From contig CM017561.1 in assembly GCA_007844125.1 (NCBI GenBank), positions 31,302,889 through 31,366,888 on the forward strand: DNA of 64,000 bases, written 5' to 3'. A program made the position numbers and the translations under genes. The stretch comes from Sinonovacula constricta (Eukaryota; Mollusca; Bivalvia; Cardiida; Solecurtidae). The notes below the pieces were generated by a model. The model searched no databases, was not told where the DNA came from, and was given only the letters and a program-made list of their open reading frames with translations. Every line of letters starts with the position of its first letter. Within the stretch, counting starts at the first letter, position 1. Shown piece after piece: positions 51,101 to 56,039 of this stretch.

Positions 51101-54100
51101 GGTAGATCGGGCATATGCTGAGTAGTTTTTTCGTAGGTTAATAATCCTATGTCAGGCTTGCGGTTTATCAAAATTGCTTTTTTCACAAGACTCCAAATAG
51201 CAAGTACCTTTGTATGACCTTGACAGATTAAAACGTGTATCTATCATGATAGAAGCGAATACAAATGCTTGGAAACAGAGTGTGAACATTAGCGTCCTTC
51301 AGAACTTCAACAAGTGCCGGAGCCTCCGGACTACATGGACGTATAGAAGTGACCAAGCTATAGTCGCTTTAACAGTTTGAGTCCTTGTCTGTCTTGACTG
51401 TCAATCACCATTCCGAGATAAAGCTTGACACCAACAAAGGCATTTGCATACAGTGTGTAAAACACCAGCTATGACATATTTATTCCCCCAATCATATTAG
51501 AAAAAAATGGTTTGGTAATTGCGCCAACCTCGCACTTCCTGCTTCCTAAAGGCTTTTTTTTCATAGACAAGCATAAACAAACTAAACATCCGATTAAAAA
51601 TTAGACAATTAAAACAGTCTTTGGCGTGAAAAAAGCTTAGTTTTGATATCTGAGTTAAAACCAGCCATATGCATTTACCCATGTAGTTCATAGACGTTAC
51701 ACATCATGCATGTCACGACTGGACTTCTGAAATGCTTAAGAAATGAGAAACAGACACACCAGTTTAACGTAAAAGTGACACATTGGTGTGTAAATCAAAA
51801 ATGTTTTGGCCGTGCATGTGTAACGAACGTTTAATAGATTTATGATACATCCCATTTGATAGAAAGACAAATAACCAAACCGCTGTGAATGTTATCTTTA
51901 CTACTCTCACGTATCCGGATTGCACAGGGTATGACCACACGTAAATTTGCTTGTAAATAACACGTTTCAATTTCGCAAATAGTCTTATTTGAAATATTGA
52001 TACAGAGATATAAAATTTCGTTCACTGTTATATCTGTCATAAGCAAAAATGACCTTTTATTTTACCTTTTTTCTTACTTCGTTTTTGTAACACATTATTG
52101 AATAAGAGTTAATACAATACAAACTGTGCATGCATACATTATTGTGAATTTAGGGCACTCTGTCAGATTGAGCATAGAGGATCTGATATGATTGTTCATT
52201 AGATACTGAAAATATCAAACGAGTTGGATGAAAAGATACGAAACGAGTCTCTGCTGTATATTCAAATGATCTTTTATTTTTTAATTAATACAATGTAAAC
52301 ATGATGTCATGCTAAAGATTATGATTGAATGAATAGGCTTTATCAGTGTTGTTTTTTATCTTTGAAAGAAAAAAGTACAGTCAAACAATAGATCTTTAAA
52401 CACATTTATCTATTATGACCAAAGAACTACCTTCAGAAAGTAAAAGATAATGGAAGTAGTTTGTGAGACTTGTGTTCGACATCTTACGCTTTAAATGGTT
52501 CATAGCAATGGGGTACATTGGTGAAATTTTAAATTGCTTCCCTTGTTAGTTAATGTCCGATGTATTCCAAACAGCAGGTGGGTCCTTTTAGCTGTAATTC
52601 TTAGACTTTGTCGCCTGTTCATTTGTAGATATTGCAATTACACACAGTGGAATTTCTTAATTTGCATCAATATAAGCTTAAATCCATTTTAATACTTTTA
52701 GAGATTTTTTATTAAAAAAGAAAATGGAAGTGTGCTGATGATGGTTAACCTGGGTGACACAAGAAAGGCAGAAAAGTCAACATACACACCAAAGAGCACA
52801 AGCATAAAAACGAGTAAAACAAATGAAAGAACCAACTTGCATTAGGGATTATTCAAGGGGGACTATTCATTGATGTCTCTCATTATTTGTTTGAACTTAT
52901 TAGATGGATATCGTCGCCTCGACAAACAATCTGATCATGTACAAAGAACTTTCAAAACGACTAAGCTGTCATTTTGATGGTCTTTTATCGGCGCTTATCA
53001 GCTCTTATGATAATTTTTTTTATAAAAGTTTCAAATGATGAGAGGTCAAATCGTTTTTGTTTCGGTCTTTCTTATGTGCCATACACTTTTTATCTTAATT
53101 GTTTCCACCGATCACATTTATGTCATAGGGTTAGTACTGCTTTAAAATTAATAAGGGCTGAAATATTAGAGACTGAAAACTGCGAAATCACTTACCCGAC
53201 TGACCAATAGCTTCTGGGTTCTCTTGGATAGAGTCACTAATTTCCCACCTGTTGAGGCTCTGCCAGACATGATGTAGGTAGCGAGACTCTGTTACAATTA
53301 AACTGATCTTCCTCAACTGTCTGTACTCTGGTGCCTGCTTCAAAAATCTAGCTATAGCTTTCTTGATCAAGTCTAACACTTGCAAGGGAGGGATTCGGCA
53401 ACCAAACTCTAGAGGAATGGCCAACGAGTTGACATTGGATTCCATGTTTGCTTTGTTCAGAAGACTGTTAAGGCTGTCTACAATTATGTCTTTACGGCGT
53501 TGAGAGTGTGTATACCAGTCGGACACACCAAGAAGGTATATTTTCCTATACAGTGTTCTGGGTATTGAATAATTACACACACCAATTCTATAGGAACAAT
53601 TGTATGATTGTATATGCTTCTTAAGAAATGGGTCCCCTGCAATGCAGAAATTATTGTTCATGTTTATATGCCATCGTTTGAAAACGAAGTGAATAAAAAC
53701 AAACACGACATAAAAGTTATTTTATTCACCTTTTTATCATGGAAATATTATTTTTTTAAATATTGTTTACGAAAACCGATTTTGTTACTAAATCATGCTT
53801 TTAACTTCGTGAACTATCAAAAAGAAGAATGTGAGGGTATTCAAAGATAGAACATCATCAAAAGGACTTATAAGTCAAAAAAAGAAATCATTGAAAGTAT
53901 GTATTGCAAAAGCTTTCTTTTTTCATACAACGTTTGATCATGTAGAATAGAAAATATAAACTTTATTTTTTAGCTTTAACTAAATATGTGTTTTTAAACT
54001 TGCATCATCTTATACTTACCATAGTGAAAGAGTTGTTGTGCTGTAGGCCCACTTGGAACCCCTTGGCCTGCCTCTTCGGCTACTGGACACACAATGAAAT

Positions 54101-54668
54101 CAGATGAAACACCCATCAACGAACCAAGATATACAGAAAATGTCATTCCTTTTGCCAGACAGGTAAACATATGTTTGGTTTGCTTCACTCCATCGAAACA
54201 AACGTTACTTTTAGGTTGATTTAATTTTATCCGGATCGCATCAGATTGTATACATCTGTTCCAAGAGGTACACTCGTGATAAAATTCATTGGTGTACACA
54301 CATGATGCCAAATCCTCTAGACTTTGTCCCGCATAATACAGATCCTCCGGTGAAGTTCTGCTTTGTATTGTGATCGCACCATTGTAATGATGAAGCTGGC
54401 AACAAAATTTCTCTTTAAGTGAAATTATTTCCTTTGACATCTCAGAAAAAAGGAAGTCCGCGATATTTGCATCTATATGTAAGGTTAGTTCTCGACAGTA
54501 TAAAATGTCATCGGAGTTTGTTTCGTTTGTAGTCAATGATCGATTATCAGATTTAGTTTGTTTGTTTTTGTTAGGATTGTTGGAGACTTCTGGGACAATC
54601 CCATCGTCGTATGCCCAGTAATATTCTGTAGCAGCCTTATGTGGCACATGGTGCTTGCTTTCGCTCAT
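11282..54668 (-). CDS. Multi-macrodomain protein, PARP14-like but without a visible ART domain (whole gene, 32 coding exons)
   Basis: The predicted product is 2026 residues. The exon chain, listed separately, keeps phase at every GT/AG junction and ends in TAA. Domain order: KH-like (about 60-140), macro 1 (about 173-345), macro 2 (364-524), divergent macro-like region (about 575-798), repeated low-complexity linker (799-1285), KH-like (about 1286-1400), Arg-rich stretch (about 1409-1416), macro 3 (about 1450-1622), Ser/Asp repeats (about 1750-1842), macro 4 (about 1853-2020). Macrodomains bind or hydrolyse ADP-ribose; PARP14/PARP15 relatives combine KH-like and macro repeats in innate immunity. 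No WWE or ADP-ribosyltransferase domain is seen before the stop, so the role is inferred to be ADP-ribose reading or scaffolding. An in-frame TAA lies four codons upstream of the ATG. One caveat is that the chain could be two adjacent genes joined by my exon linking, although phase agrees all the way through. Confidence 0.8.
11494..11570. repeat. (TG)-rich microsatellite in intron 31
   Basis: Imperfect tgtgtg tract between exons 31 and 32. Confidence 0.8.
12001..12864 (-). CDS. Exon 31: Ser/Asp tandem repeats and most of macro 4
   Basis: 864 nt, phase 1 to 1; acceptor TTTAAACAG, donor GTAGGA. Residues about 1750-1842 are three copies of a 31-32-residue unit with core SADLINLTNPSVITFGTG. The macrodomain follows: VKVLVYKHDISLCHVDAVVS for the first two strands, KYVIYAKTP for the middle strand and IESIALPALCLGL before the loop. 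V-L-P replaces A-A-N and no G-T-G loop is present, so ligand binding is doubtful. Confidence 0.87.
12397..12676 (-). repeat. In-frame coding tandem repeat, 3 copies of 93-96 bp
   Basis: Units start at about 12676, 12580 and 12487 on the minus strand. Copies 1 and 2 are almost identical; copy 3 has diverged. It lies within exon 31. Confidence 0.9.
13218..13421 (-). other. Unassigned ORF in intron 30
   Basis: A 67-codon open frame with balanced codons (contains SSRRNDLHRALN and GHVKCLVLLDQQ) in an otherwise stop-rich AT-rich intron. Its splice phases do not fit the macrodomain gene. It could be a fragment of another coding sequence or a mobile element; not recognised. Confidence 0.2.
13851..13922 (-). 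mobile_element. tRNA-like SINE head beside the minisatellite
   Basis: On the minus strand it reads gcgcccttggccgagtggtt (A-box) then ccgcgtgggttcgagt (B-box), a Ser/Leu-type tRNA shape. A single minisatellite-like monomer lies on its other side (13785-13850), so it interrupts, or gave rise to, the array. Confidence 0.65.
13923..16377. repeat. 66-bp minisatellite, about 37 copies, in intron 30
   Basis: Unit contains gataactcatctctatgcag, acgcaaaccacgtgtgtaca and tgtggatattccgaataaaa. Most copies differ only at a few recurrent sites (tta/cta/gta before tgcag; cacg/catg). Because 66 is a multiple of three and the unit lacks stops in several frames, very long ORFs appear on both strands; they are artefacts. 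Confidence 0.96.
16717..17064 (-). CDS. Exon 30: end of macro 3 and polar tail
   Basis: 348 nt, phase 1 to 1; acceptor ACTTTTCAG, donor GTATGT. EEYSILHTICAQEYCRALQH is the last macro helix and LKEVHLVFMTD the last strand. The rest is polar and probably disordered, ending ILILSAG. The intron position after the P-A-L strand is shared with the final macrodomain. Confidence 0.83.
17358..17650 (-). mobile_element. tRNA-derived SINE at the exon 29 donor
   Basis: On the minus strand: B-box ccccgggttcgatccagggc, body with ggcccggtgtcaggataatg and a tail of (AACA)n type. The body motif is shared with the SINE at 22233-22524. The head starts 26 bp past the splice donor. Confidence 0.75.
17676..18738 (-). 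CDS. Exon 29: KH-like segment and first two-thirds of macro 3
   Basis: 1063 nt, phase 0 to 1; acceptor GATTACAG, donor GTAAAC. After a polar stretch, HVYVRDISLELHQMLRFLIK begins a KH-like unit of the PARP14 type (strand, helix, G-E-T-D, helix), with a second similar unit from about residue 1340. An Arg-rich run (ARRRRRQRQ, about 1409) could be a nuclear-localisation or RNA-contact patch. The macrodomain opens with KAKVYKGSILDLNVDCVVNV, a close match to K-V-x-x-G-D-I-x-x-x-x-V-D-A-V-V-N. The exon ends in SIGIPALFS, the strand before the ligand loop; the G-T-G of that loop is absent. A SINE begins 26 bp past the donor. Confidence 0.87.
18739..20419. other. Intron 28
   Basis: AT-rich; includes (AATA)n at 19879-19942 and oligo-A/T near 20100. 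No exon seen. Confidence 0.55.
19879..19942. repeat. (AAAT)n microsatellite
   Basis: About 15 tetranucleotide units with one variant. Confidence 0.95.
20420..20511 (-). CDS. Exon 28: older B-type exon
   Basis: 92 nt, phase 1 to 0, RVCGSVRKEKEVSFPDFKAD ending APSNKK. Paralogue of exon 23. Leads in phase 0 into exon 29. Confidence 0.72.
20830..21140. repeat. Degenerate (CTA)/(ACT)-rich tract
   Basis: Scattered cta, cac and aca triplet runs in intron 27; a decayed version of the tract at 28123-28400, consistent with shared ancestry of the A/B intron. Confidence 0.5.
21225..21255 (-). CDS. Exon 27: older A-type exon
   Basis: 31 nt encoding HKIPARLEDT, phase 0 to 1, the I/V-P-A-R core shared with the recent A exons; acceptor CATTTTAG, donor GTAAAA. 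Confidence 0.7.
21439..21488 (-). CDS. Exon 26: short B-type exon
   Basis: 50 nt, phase 1 to 0; acceptor CTTTCCAG, donor GTAAGT. Encodes TLKTRKNVNESSTADD. It keeps the B-class phase despite the short length. Confidence 0.62.
21764..21794 (-). CDS. Exon 25: older A-type exon
   Basis: 31 nt encoding PIVQEPGITN, phase 0 to 1; acceptor CTTGTTTCAG, donor GTAACT. Sequence has drifted but length and phase match the A class. Confidence 0.6.
22233..22524 (-). mobile_element. Full-length tRNA-derived SINE
   Basis: On the minus strand the head gcaatagctcaggtggtgga holds the A-box and ggtcgtgggttcaaacccc the B-box. The body includes accaaagactttaaagttgg and cctgggcacctcataagtgc. The copy at 29636-29886 matches it closely but lacks the head's start. 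Confidence 0.85.
22525..24349. other. Part of intron 24
   Basis: Contains (CAA)n at 23396-23453; otherwise nothing supported. Confidence 0.5.
23396..23453. repeat. (CAA)n microsatellite
   Basis: About 19 CAA units. Confidence 0.95.
24345..24425 (+). repeat. Dispersed repeat family H, copy 1
   Basis: Contains tgcatatggggaaagtctgt and a hairpin ggaaagtctgtttcgcggac. The same sequence occurs at 45872-45945 (+) and 58940-59012 (-). Confidence 0.6.
24615..25624. mobile_element. ~1-kb non-autonomous DNA transposon with long terminal inverted repeats
   Basis: The left end (24615-24682, with aatcccaatctcataaaaat and tttccgctggttaggatc) is repeated inverted at 25557-25624 with only a few mismatches, and weaker similarity continues about 30 bp inward. 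The interior has no transposase ORF. It lies in intron 24 of the macrodomain gene. Confidence 0.8.
25866..26021 (-). CDS. Exon 24: C-type exon, truncated paralogue of the start of exon 29
   Basis: 156 nt, phase 0 to 0; acceptor GTTCATTTCAG, donor GTAAGT. It begins LPRAFRTSLPSVMCEPLCTD, which aligns with LPTTVRRTLSAEIGEDSTLD at the start of exon 29; FRRMVRDAGNK also aligns with FRQKQHEAETS. It sits just where phase allows it. Inclusion in mRNA is inferred. Confidence 0.62.
27190..27695 (+). repeat. Dispersed repeat family J, copy 1, abutting exon 23
   Basis: Contains agtttaaaaatagcgaactg, ggcgagtgtggtgtaatgct and a tail ending at the exon 23 donor. Related copies are at 62150-62460 and 63095-63370. 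Confidence 0.55.
27696..27787 (-). CDS. Exon 23: older B-type exon
   Basis: 92 nt, phase 1 to 0, LILDASKKGKQLSSPAFKVD ending NTPNSKK. It matches exon 28 in length, phase and sequence pattern (FKVD/FKAD, T-x-x-P-N/S-N/S-KK). A dispersed repeat abuts its donor side. Confidence 0.72.
28123..28400. repeat. (CTA)n/(TAC)n microsatellite
   Basis: Long trinucleotide tract with CTT and CAC interruptions and an internal repeat around aataaagtcgatactacta. In intron 22. Confidence 0.95.
28494..28524 (-). CDS. Exon 22: older A-type exon
   Basis: 31 nt encoding SEIPVRHKDP, phase 0 to 1; acceptor TTATTTTAG, donor GTAAAA. At nucleotide level it aligns base for base with the 31-nt A exons of the recent array. 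Confidence 0.7.
28525..29635. other. Part of intron 21
   Basis: Nothing supported. Confidence 0.5.
29636..29886 (+). mobile_element. 5'-truncated tRNA-derived SINE
   Basis: Starts inside the tRNA head (ggtcgtgggttcgaacccc B-box), then the body accaaagactttaaagttgg and cctgggcacctcataagtgc. Same family as 22233-22524, opposite strand. Confidence 0.85.
30140..30212. repeat. GT/G-rich low-complexity tract
   Basis: (GT)n then G runs and (GGT)n. Confidence 0.9.
30465..30540 (+). mobile_element. SINE 3' fragment
   Basis: Contains tctttggtcttcctctgcca and gatgtcgctaaaatgaccat, the tail of the 2043-2290 family. A more decayed copy lies at 32640-32695 at the same place relative to its B exon, so it was copied with the cassette. 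Confidence 0.6.
30561..30688 (-). CDS. Exon 21: B-type exon (copy 5)
   Basis: 128 nt (two codons longer than the other recent B exons), phase 1 to 0, QVSGTGSTLALDQISEAY with signature SSCPDDRRRAQT. Confidence 0.77.
31700..31730 (-). CDS. Alternative A-like exon (mutually exclusive with exon 20)
   Basis: 31 nt with AG acceptor and GTAAGC donor, encoding TIDPAGTKVV. It arose by a local ~160-bp duplication of the exon-20 3' half and intron (31620-31733 resembles 31785-31895). Its phase is identical to exon 20, so it could replace it but not be added. Confidence 0.45.
31863..31893 (-). CDS. Exon 20: A-type exon (copy 5)
   Basis: 31 nt encoding PDVPARPKVV, phase 0 to 1. A second A-like exon lies 132 bp downstream on the minus strand (31700-31730); joining both would break the frame, so only one can be used in a coding transcript. 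Confidence 0.72.
32743..32864 (-). CDS. Exon 19: B-type exon (copy 4)
   Basis: 122 nt, phase 1 to 0, QVSGSALAPSQVSEAY with signature SSCPDDRRRAQT. The downstream intron retains a decayed SINE tail shared with the next copy. Confidence 0.78.
33448..33478 (-). CDS. Exon 18: A-type exon (copy 4)
   Basis: 31 nt encoding PDVPARSKVV, phase 0 to 1, with the same splice context as the other A exons. Confidence 0.76.
34001..34122 (-). CDS. Exon 17: B-type exon (copy 3)
   Basis: 122 nt, phase 1 to 0, signature SSCPEDRRRAPT. The donor is AAA|GTAGGA and lacks the G at -1 that other copies have, so splicing may be weaker. Confidence 0.78.
35086..35116 (-). CDS. Exon 16: A-type exon (copy 3)
   Basis: 31 nt encoding PDVPARPKVV, phase 0 to 1; acceptor CTTTTTTTACAG, donor GTAAGG. 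Confidence 0.78.
35639..35760 (-). CDS. Exon 15: B-type exon (copy 2)
   Basis: 122 nt, phase 1 to 0. Reads RVSGSVLVPDQVSEAY with signature SSCPEDRRRAPT, nearly identical to exon 17, showing recent duplication. Confidence 0.8.
36737..36767 (-). CDS. Exon 14: A-type exon (copy 2)
   Basis: 31 nt encoding PDVPARPKVV, phase 0 to 1. The flanking intron is almost the same as around 35.1 kb. Confidence 0.78.
37287..37408 (-). CDS. Exon 13: B-type 122-nt exon (linker copy 1)
   Basis: Phase 1 to 0; starts RVSSSVLVPDQISEAY and contains the array signature SSCPDDRRRAQT. Predicted disordered. In-frame AGs just upstream of the acceptor allow small alternative starts. Confidence 0.78.
38080..38220 (-). 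mobile_element. 5S rRNA-like SINE, copy 1
   Basis: On the minus strand it reads ttaagcaacggttatcgtgg, then tacggatgtgtgaccgttgg, which aligns with the internal control region of 5S rRNA (AAGCA..., GGATGGGAGACCGCC). It interrupts an intron that is uninterrupted in sister cassettes. Second copy at 62725-62885. Confidence 0.6.
38310..38340 (-). CDS. Exon 12: A-type 31-nt exon (linker copy 1)
   Basis: Encodes PDVPARPKVE plus the first base of a Gly codon, phase 0 to 1; acceptor CTTTTTACAG, donor GTAAGG. It is the highest-coordinate copy of the exon repeated in the linker array. Confidence 0.75.
38731..39658. mobile_element. ~930-bp insertion, possibly LTR-derived
   Basis: Sister cassettes run straight across this point (ggtaaatatgttgggga then aatttaaattaattt), so this is an insertion. 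Within it are a TATA-like tgtattataaac (about 38881) and AATAAA (39113) about 230 bp apart, as in an LTR, and a B-box-like gcgggttcgaacatc near 39493. No coding sequence. Confidence 0.5.
40160..40312 (+). repeat. Dispersed repeat family R, copy 1
   Basis: Contains aaagtcctatgagcattgta and aaaagtaagaacaaatttgt. The same order of motifs is at 43930-44200 (+) and 50285-50455 (-). Confidence 0.75.
40887..41059 (-). CDS. Exon 11: C-terminal strand/helix of the divergent macro-like region
   Basis: 173 nt, phase 1 to 0; acceptor ATAATAAG, donor GTAAGT. The strand FRGINLVVVTRDSEEQADAY followed by a charged helix matches the end of a macrodomain (x-V-x-L-V-V-x-D/E). It ends in phase 0, which lets the A/B exon array follow. 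Confidence 0.75.
41706..41894 (-). CDS. Exon 10: divergent macro-like region
   Basis: 189 nt, phase 1 to 1; acceptor TTATTTCCAG, donor GTAAGT. It contains the helix VSTIVGLFRKQFIKYNLNLK and a second helix around VCQEMKHYIMDAI, which fit the central helices of a macro or KH-like unit. The frame stays open upstream of the acceptor, so a longer alternative exon is possible. Confidence 0.75.
42016..42113 (-). other. Candidate additional or alternative exon between exons 9 and 10
   Basis: 98 nt with acceptor CATTTGGCCAG and donor GTAACT, open in the frame that follows exon 9 (NLCIKVKGTHVILSKN). It ends in phase 0, so it needs an earlier exon-10 acceptor (for example GCTAAAG near 41927), which would also be in frame. 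It reads like a strand-helix unit; use is unproven. Confidence 0.3.
42430..42545 (-). mobile_element. tRNA-like SINE fragment
   Basis: On the minus strand, an A-box-like cttaatagtccgatgg and B-box-like gtagttcgaatctta are spaced as in a tRNA, but arms pair poorly. Probably a decayed SINE head. Confidence 0.4.
42796..42975 (-). CDS. Exon 9: divergent macro-like region
   Basis: 180 nt, phase 1 to 1; acceptor ACTTTCCAG, donor GTATCA. It encodes a glycine-bearing turn (LLVEGHDGYQHP), a helix and the strand AKIAIRDSAQLITLDW. Phase matches its neighbours. No catalytic motif is seen. Confidence 0.75.
43180..43295 (+). repeat. Dispersed repeat family R, 3' part
   Basis: Contains cagttaccgccttggaacgg and ctcgcacttcctgaaggttt, the distal half of family R. 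Confidence 0.65.
43589..43723 (-). CDS. Exon 8: start of divergent macro-like region
   Basis: 135 nt, phase 1 to 1; acceptor TTTTAAG, donor GTAAGT. The segment LKVTISHTDYFGNFADIVIS resembles the first two strands of a macrodomain, but the N-A-A-N position reads S-H-L-H. The fold assignment is tentative. Confidence 0.72.
43930..44205 (+). repeat. Dispersed repeat family R, longest copy
   Basis: Joins both halves: aaagtcctatgagcattgta, then gatgagtcatttaacgaaaa, then cagttaccgccttgaaacgg and ggtgcttaaaccggttttac. It defines the family's order. Confidence 0.75.
44575..44702. repeat. (AAC)n-rich microsatellite
   Basis: Imperfect aac/caa tract in intron 7. Confidence 0.9.
45029..45163. repeat. 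(TC)n microsatellite
   Basis: Two TC runs separated by a short unique spacer. Confidence 0.95.
45270..45345 (-). pseudogene. Possible relic exon inside intron 7
   Basis: After an AG-ending pyrimidine tract the frame reads YSKEIHKAYEEKLRRMVQSR then stop, charged and helical like exon 6. Its phase does not fit either neighbour, so it is probably dead. Confidence 0.25.
45872..45945 (+). repeat. Dispersed repeat family H, copy 2
   Basis: Contains tgcacatggggaaagtttgc and tgataaaatacggtta. Confidence 0.6.
46645..46734 (-). CDS. Exon 7: linker into the divergent macro-like region
   Basis: 90 nt, phase 1 to 1, with a strong pyrimidine-rich acceptor ending in GATTGTAG and a GTAAGTGG donor. It reads DYSETLEDKFSNLNF then TEIKVPLRDLLTNV and joins exon 8 through an Arg codon. 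Function unknown; phase and splice sites support it. Confidence 0.6.
47107..47161 (-). CDS. Exon 6: short helical linker after macro 2
   Basis: 55 nt, phase 0 in and 1 out, acceptor TTTTTTAG and donor GTAAGT. It encodes ECDRYLWKYQEEMETINE, a charged probable helix. No domain is recognised; it is supported by phase and splice sites. Confidence 0.65.
47767..47784 (-). other. Possible 18-nt microexon
   Basis: Flanked by a good acceptor (TTAATTTCTCAG) and a GTATGT donor, phase-neutral between exons 5 and 6, encoding ALSPSR. It may be chance. Confidence 0.25.
47900..48152. repeat. 40-bp tandem repeat, ~6.3 copies, in intron 5
   Basis: Unit gaaacttgtctgtctgcaga plus gcaattaatacctactgtga with exact 40-bp period; copies differ by one to three bases. 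Confidence 0.95.
48662..48868 (-). CDS. Exon 5: C-terminal half of macro 2
   Basis: 207 nt, phase 0 to 0; acceptor TTTTTTCCAG, donor GTAACA. It encodes a helix (CLKLLLENIF), the strand and loop SLALPAIGTGELNYP, which matches the family signature S-I-A-x-P-A-I-G-T-G-x-x-x-Y-P, and a terminal strand TVKLVVDN. The intact G-T-G loop argues that macro 2 can still bind ADP-ribose. The upstream intron is a purine-rich AG tract. Confidence 0.87.
48870..49095. repeat. Purine-rich (AG) tract in intron 4
   Basis: Almost pure A/G on the plus strand. Because the gene is on the minus strand, it gives a long pyrimidine tract upstream of the exon 5 acceptor. Confidence 0.8.
49218..49448 (-). CDS. Exon 4: ADP-ribose-binding half of macro 2
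   Basis: 231 nt, phase 0 to 0. It begins VDAIVLPVNRTL, equivalent to the V-D-A-I-V-N-A-A-N motif with the final Asn retained. The helix then reads LLKRGGVAMETEW, matching the G-G/A-G-V-A loop that grips the distal ribose and phosphates in active macrodomains. GRLYTCKQVILGNLP is the following strand, where V-I-H-x-V-G is usual. This is the best-conserved macrodomain in the gene. Confidence 0.85.
50285..50455 (-). repeat. Dispersed repeat family R, inverted copy
   Basis: The reverse complement matches 40160-40312 over its length. Confidence 0.75.
50651..50694 (-). CDS. Exon 3: first strand of macro 2
   Basis: A 44-nt exon, phase 1 in and 0 out, with acceptor TTATTTCAG and donor GTAATA. It encodes D-AYISLVQSSLFDEK, which joins directly to VDAIVLPVN in exon 4. 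Together these give the standard macrodomain opening (strand, G/S-x-I/L, acidic turn, then V-D-A-I-V). The exact domain match across a 1.2-kb intron is strong support for this small exon. Confidence 0.8.
50700..53195. other. Intron 2
   Basis: A family R 3' fragment is near 51520-51575 (ctcgcacttcctgcttccta). No other feature supported. Confidence 0.5.
53196..53636 (-). CDS. Exon 2: remainder of macro 1
   Basis: Phase 1 in, phase 1 out, 441 nt; acceptor CATTGCAG and donor GTAAGT. It carries the RKIYLLGVSDW strand, a helix, the SLAIPLEFG strand and a C-terminal ISLIVTES strand, the usual order of the second half of a macrodomain. The glycine loop after the SLAIP strand lacks the G-T-G pattern, so this domain has probably lost canonical ligand binding. 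Exon 1 joins it with G completing a Gly codon. Confidence 0.82.
54020..54668 (-). CDS. Exon 1: start codon, KH-like segment and N-terminal strands of macro 1
   Basis: Codes for residues 1-217 and ends in phase 1 at a GTAAGT donor. The ATG is preceded in frame by TAA. Residues 1-55 are polar and probably disordered. Residues 60-140 have the alternating strand/helix pattern of the KH-like units in PARP14. From residue 174 the segment FSVYLGSLMGVSSDFIVCPV matches the first two strands of a macrodomain (strand, loop, then hydrophobic D-x-I-V-x-P). The usual N-A-A-N after the second strand is replaced by C-P-V-A, so classical ADP-ribose contacts look weakened. Confidence 0.82.
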
Positions 54669-54925
54669 TATTACGGTTTACACTGATTTTTTGGTAAGTT
54701 TCATCAAGAAAAATGATGTCATTTTCCCTTTATGGCATAGCGTAAATAGAAATCCGTATTTGACCCAGACCAGGTTCAGTACCTTAGTTGTGATCACCAG
54801 TTCAAACGTATTTCCATAAAACATTGTGATGAACCATTCAGACAAAGTGGCAAGAAAGTTTCCGATTCGTCCTACCAGTATCTGTAACACTGCTTTGTAT
54901 TTAGACACACCCTAATCTAATACTG

Positions 54926-54932
54926 CTTTATA
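54926..54932 (-). promoter_or_regulatory. Possible TATA box upstream of the macrodomain gene
   Basis: TATAAAG on the minus strand about 260 nt before the start codon. It would suit a transcript whose 5' UTR is contiguous with exon 1. A separate upstream UTR exon cannot be excluded. Confidence 0.2.
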
Positions 54933-55064
54933 GCTCACTGCAACTTATTTAAGAGTGCTAAGAAATGTTTTCCTCAATTAAATTCGCAAAACATGTAATT
55001 GTTCCTTTTCAGTTCATATTTATGTTTAGATAGCTTTTTATGGTCGCGGTCGGTCCTTTTTGAC

Positions 55065-55195
55065 GACTTACCGTTCCAAGGCGGTAACTGCTGGGTTTGC
55101 TCTTTTTATTTTATGACACATCACAGTTTTGTTCTTTCTTTTCACTTGGCTTTTCGGGGTTTGGTGTATGTTGCAACTTTTTTCGGGTGAATTAC
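55065..55195 (-). repeat. Dispersed repeat family R, inverted copy upstream of the gene
   Basis: Reverse complement contains gcagttaccgccttggaacg and aagtgaaaagaaagaac. Confidence 0.65.
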
Positions 55196-55632
55196 ACTTT
55201 TTCTAGCGGCGTTTTTATTGTATATGAGGAAGTTCTGTAATTCCTGATAAAAGTGAAAAAAAGGTTTACCATAGGAACATATACTCGAAATAAAAACGAA
55301 AATATTATAGGAATCTTTGATAAGGTACGTATTTATTTTTAAATGTTGCCATTATACATGCAATGATCAAAAAGTAATCTTTCGAAGTAGATCGTGTTAA
55401 ATCAGATAAGATTGCTAAAAGAATATCACTTGAATGGGAAAATAAAAATGTTGGCGATATATTTGATGGATTATATGTAAGCACCACTATAAGTTATGAA
55501 AGCATGATATTACAAAAATGACATCCAATGGCACCGTTCAGACCTGTTTTAAGAAAAACAACATTCATTTTACTTTATAATGTTATCACCAAGGCAGCAG
55601 AGAGGGGGTCAAGGGGTCAGAAAACAAAAAAC

Positions 55633-55984
55633 TGGCATCCATGGGCGTGCCTGAGCTTACGCACTTACGCACGTGCGTACAGTTGCTTCCAAAAAATTTC
55701 GCACCCACCTTTTTCCAGTATGTATACATTATTGATTTACTAGTATTACTCGTAACGCAAATAAATTTAGTTATGTTGACATTGTGTTAATTTCTAATAA
55801 GTCTGTCCATAATATACCATGAAAAGTTAAATAGACAAGTGAAAAAGATTATCTTTTCCATTACAAACGATAGTTATAGGCAATTTTTGCGTGTTTAAAA
55901 CACCCTGAATGCATTAGCGGCTCCCGGACCCCCATAGAAATAGTGCGTATACTCAAATATCGCCAAGGCACGCCCCTGGCATCC
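55633..55984. mobile_element. hAT-like MITE with 8-bp target-site duplication
   Basis: The direct repeat tggcatcc (55633-55640 and 55977-55984) flanks a 336-bp element whose ends atgggcgtgcct and aaggcacgcccc are inverted repeats. An 8-bp duplication and a GC-rich short terminal repeat are typical of the hAT superfamily. No coding capacity. Confidence 0.78.
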
Positions 55985-56039
55985 GTCTTCCATCCAATCG
56001 TGGATTCATGTATGACATAACTGTCTCAACAAAATTGCA

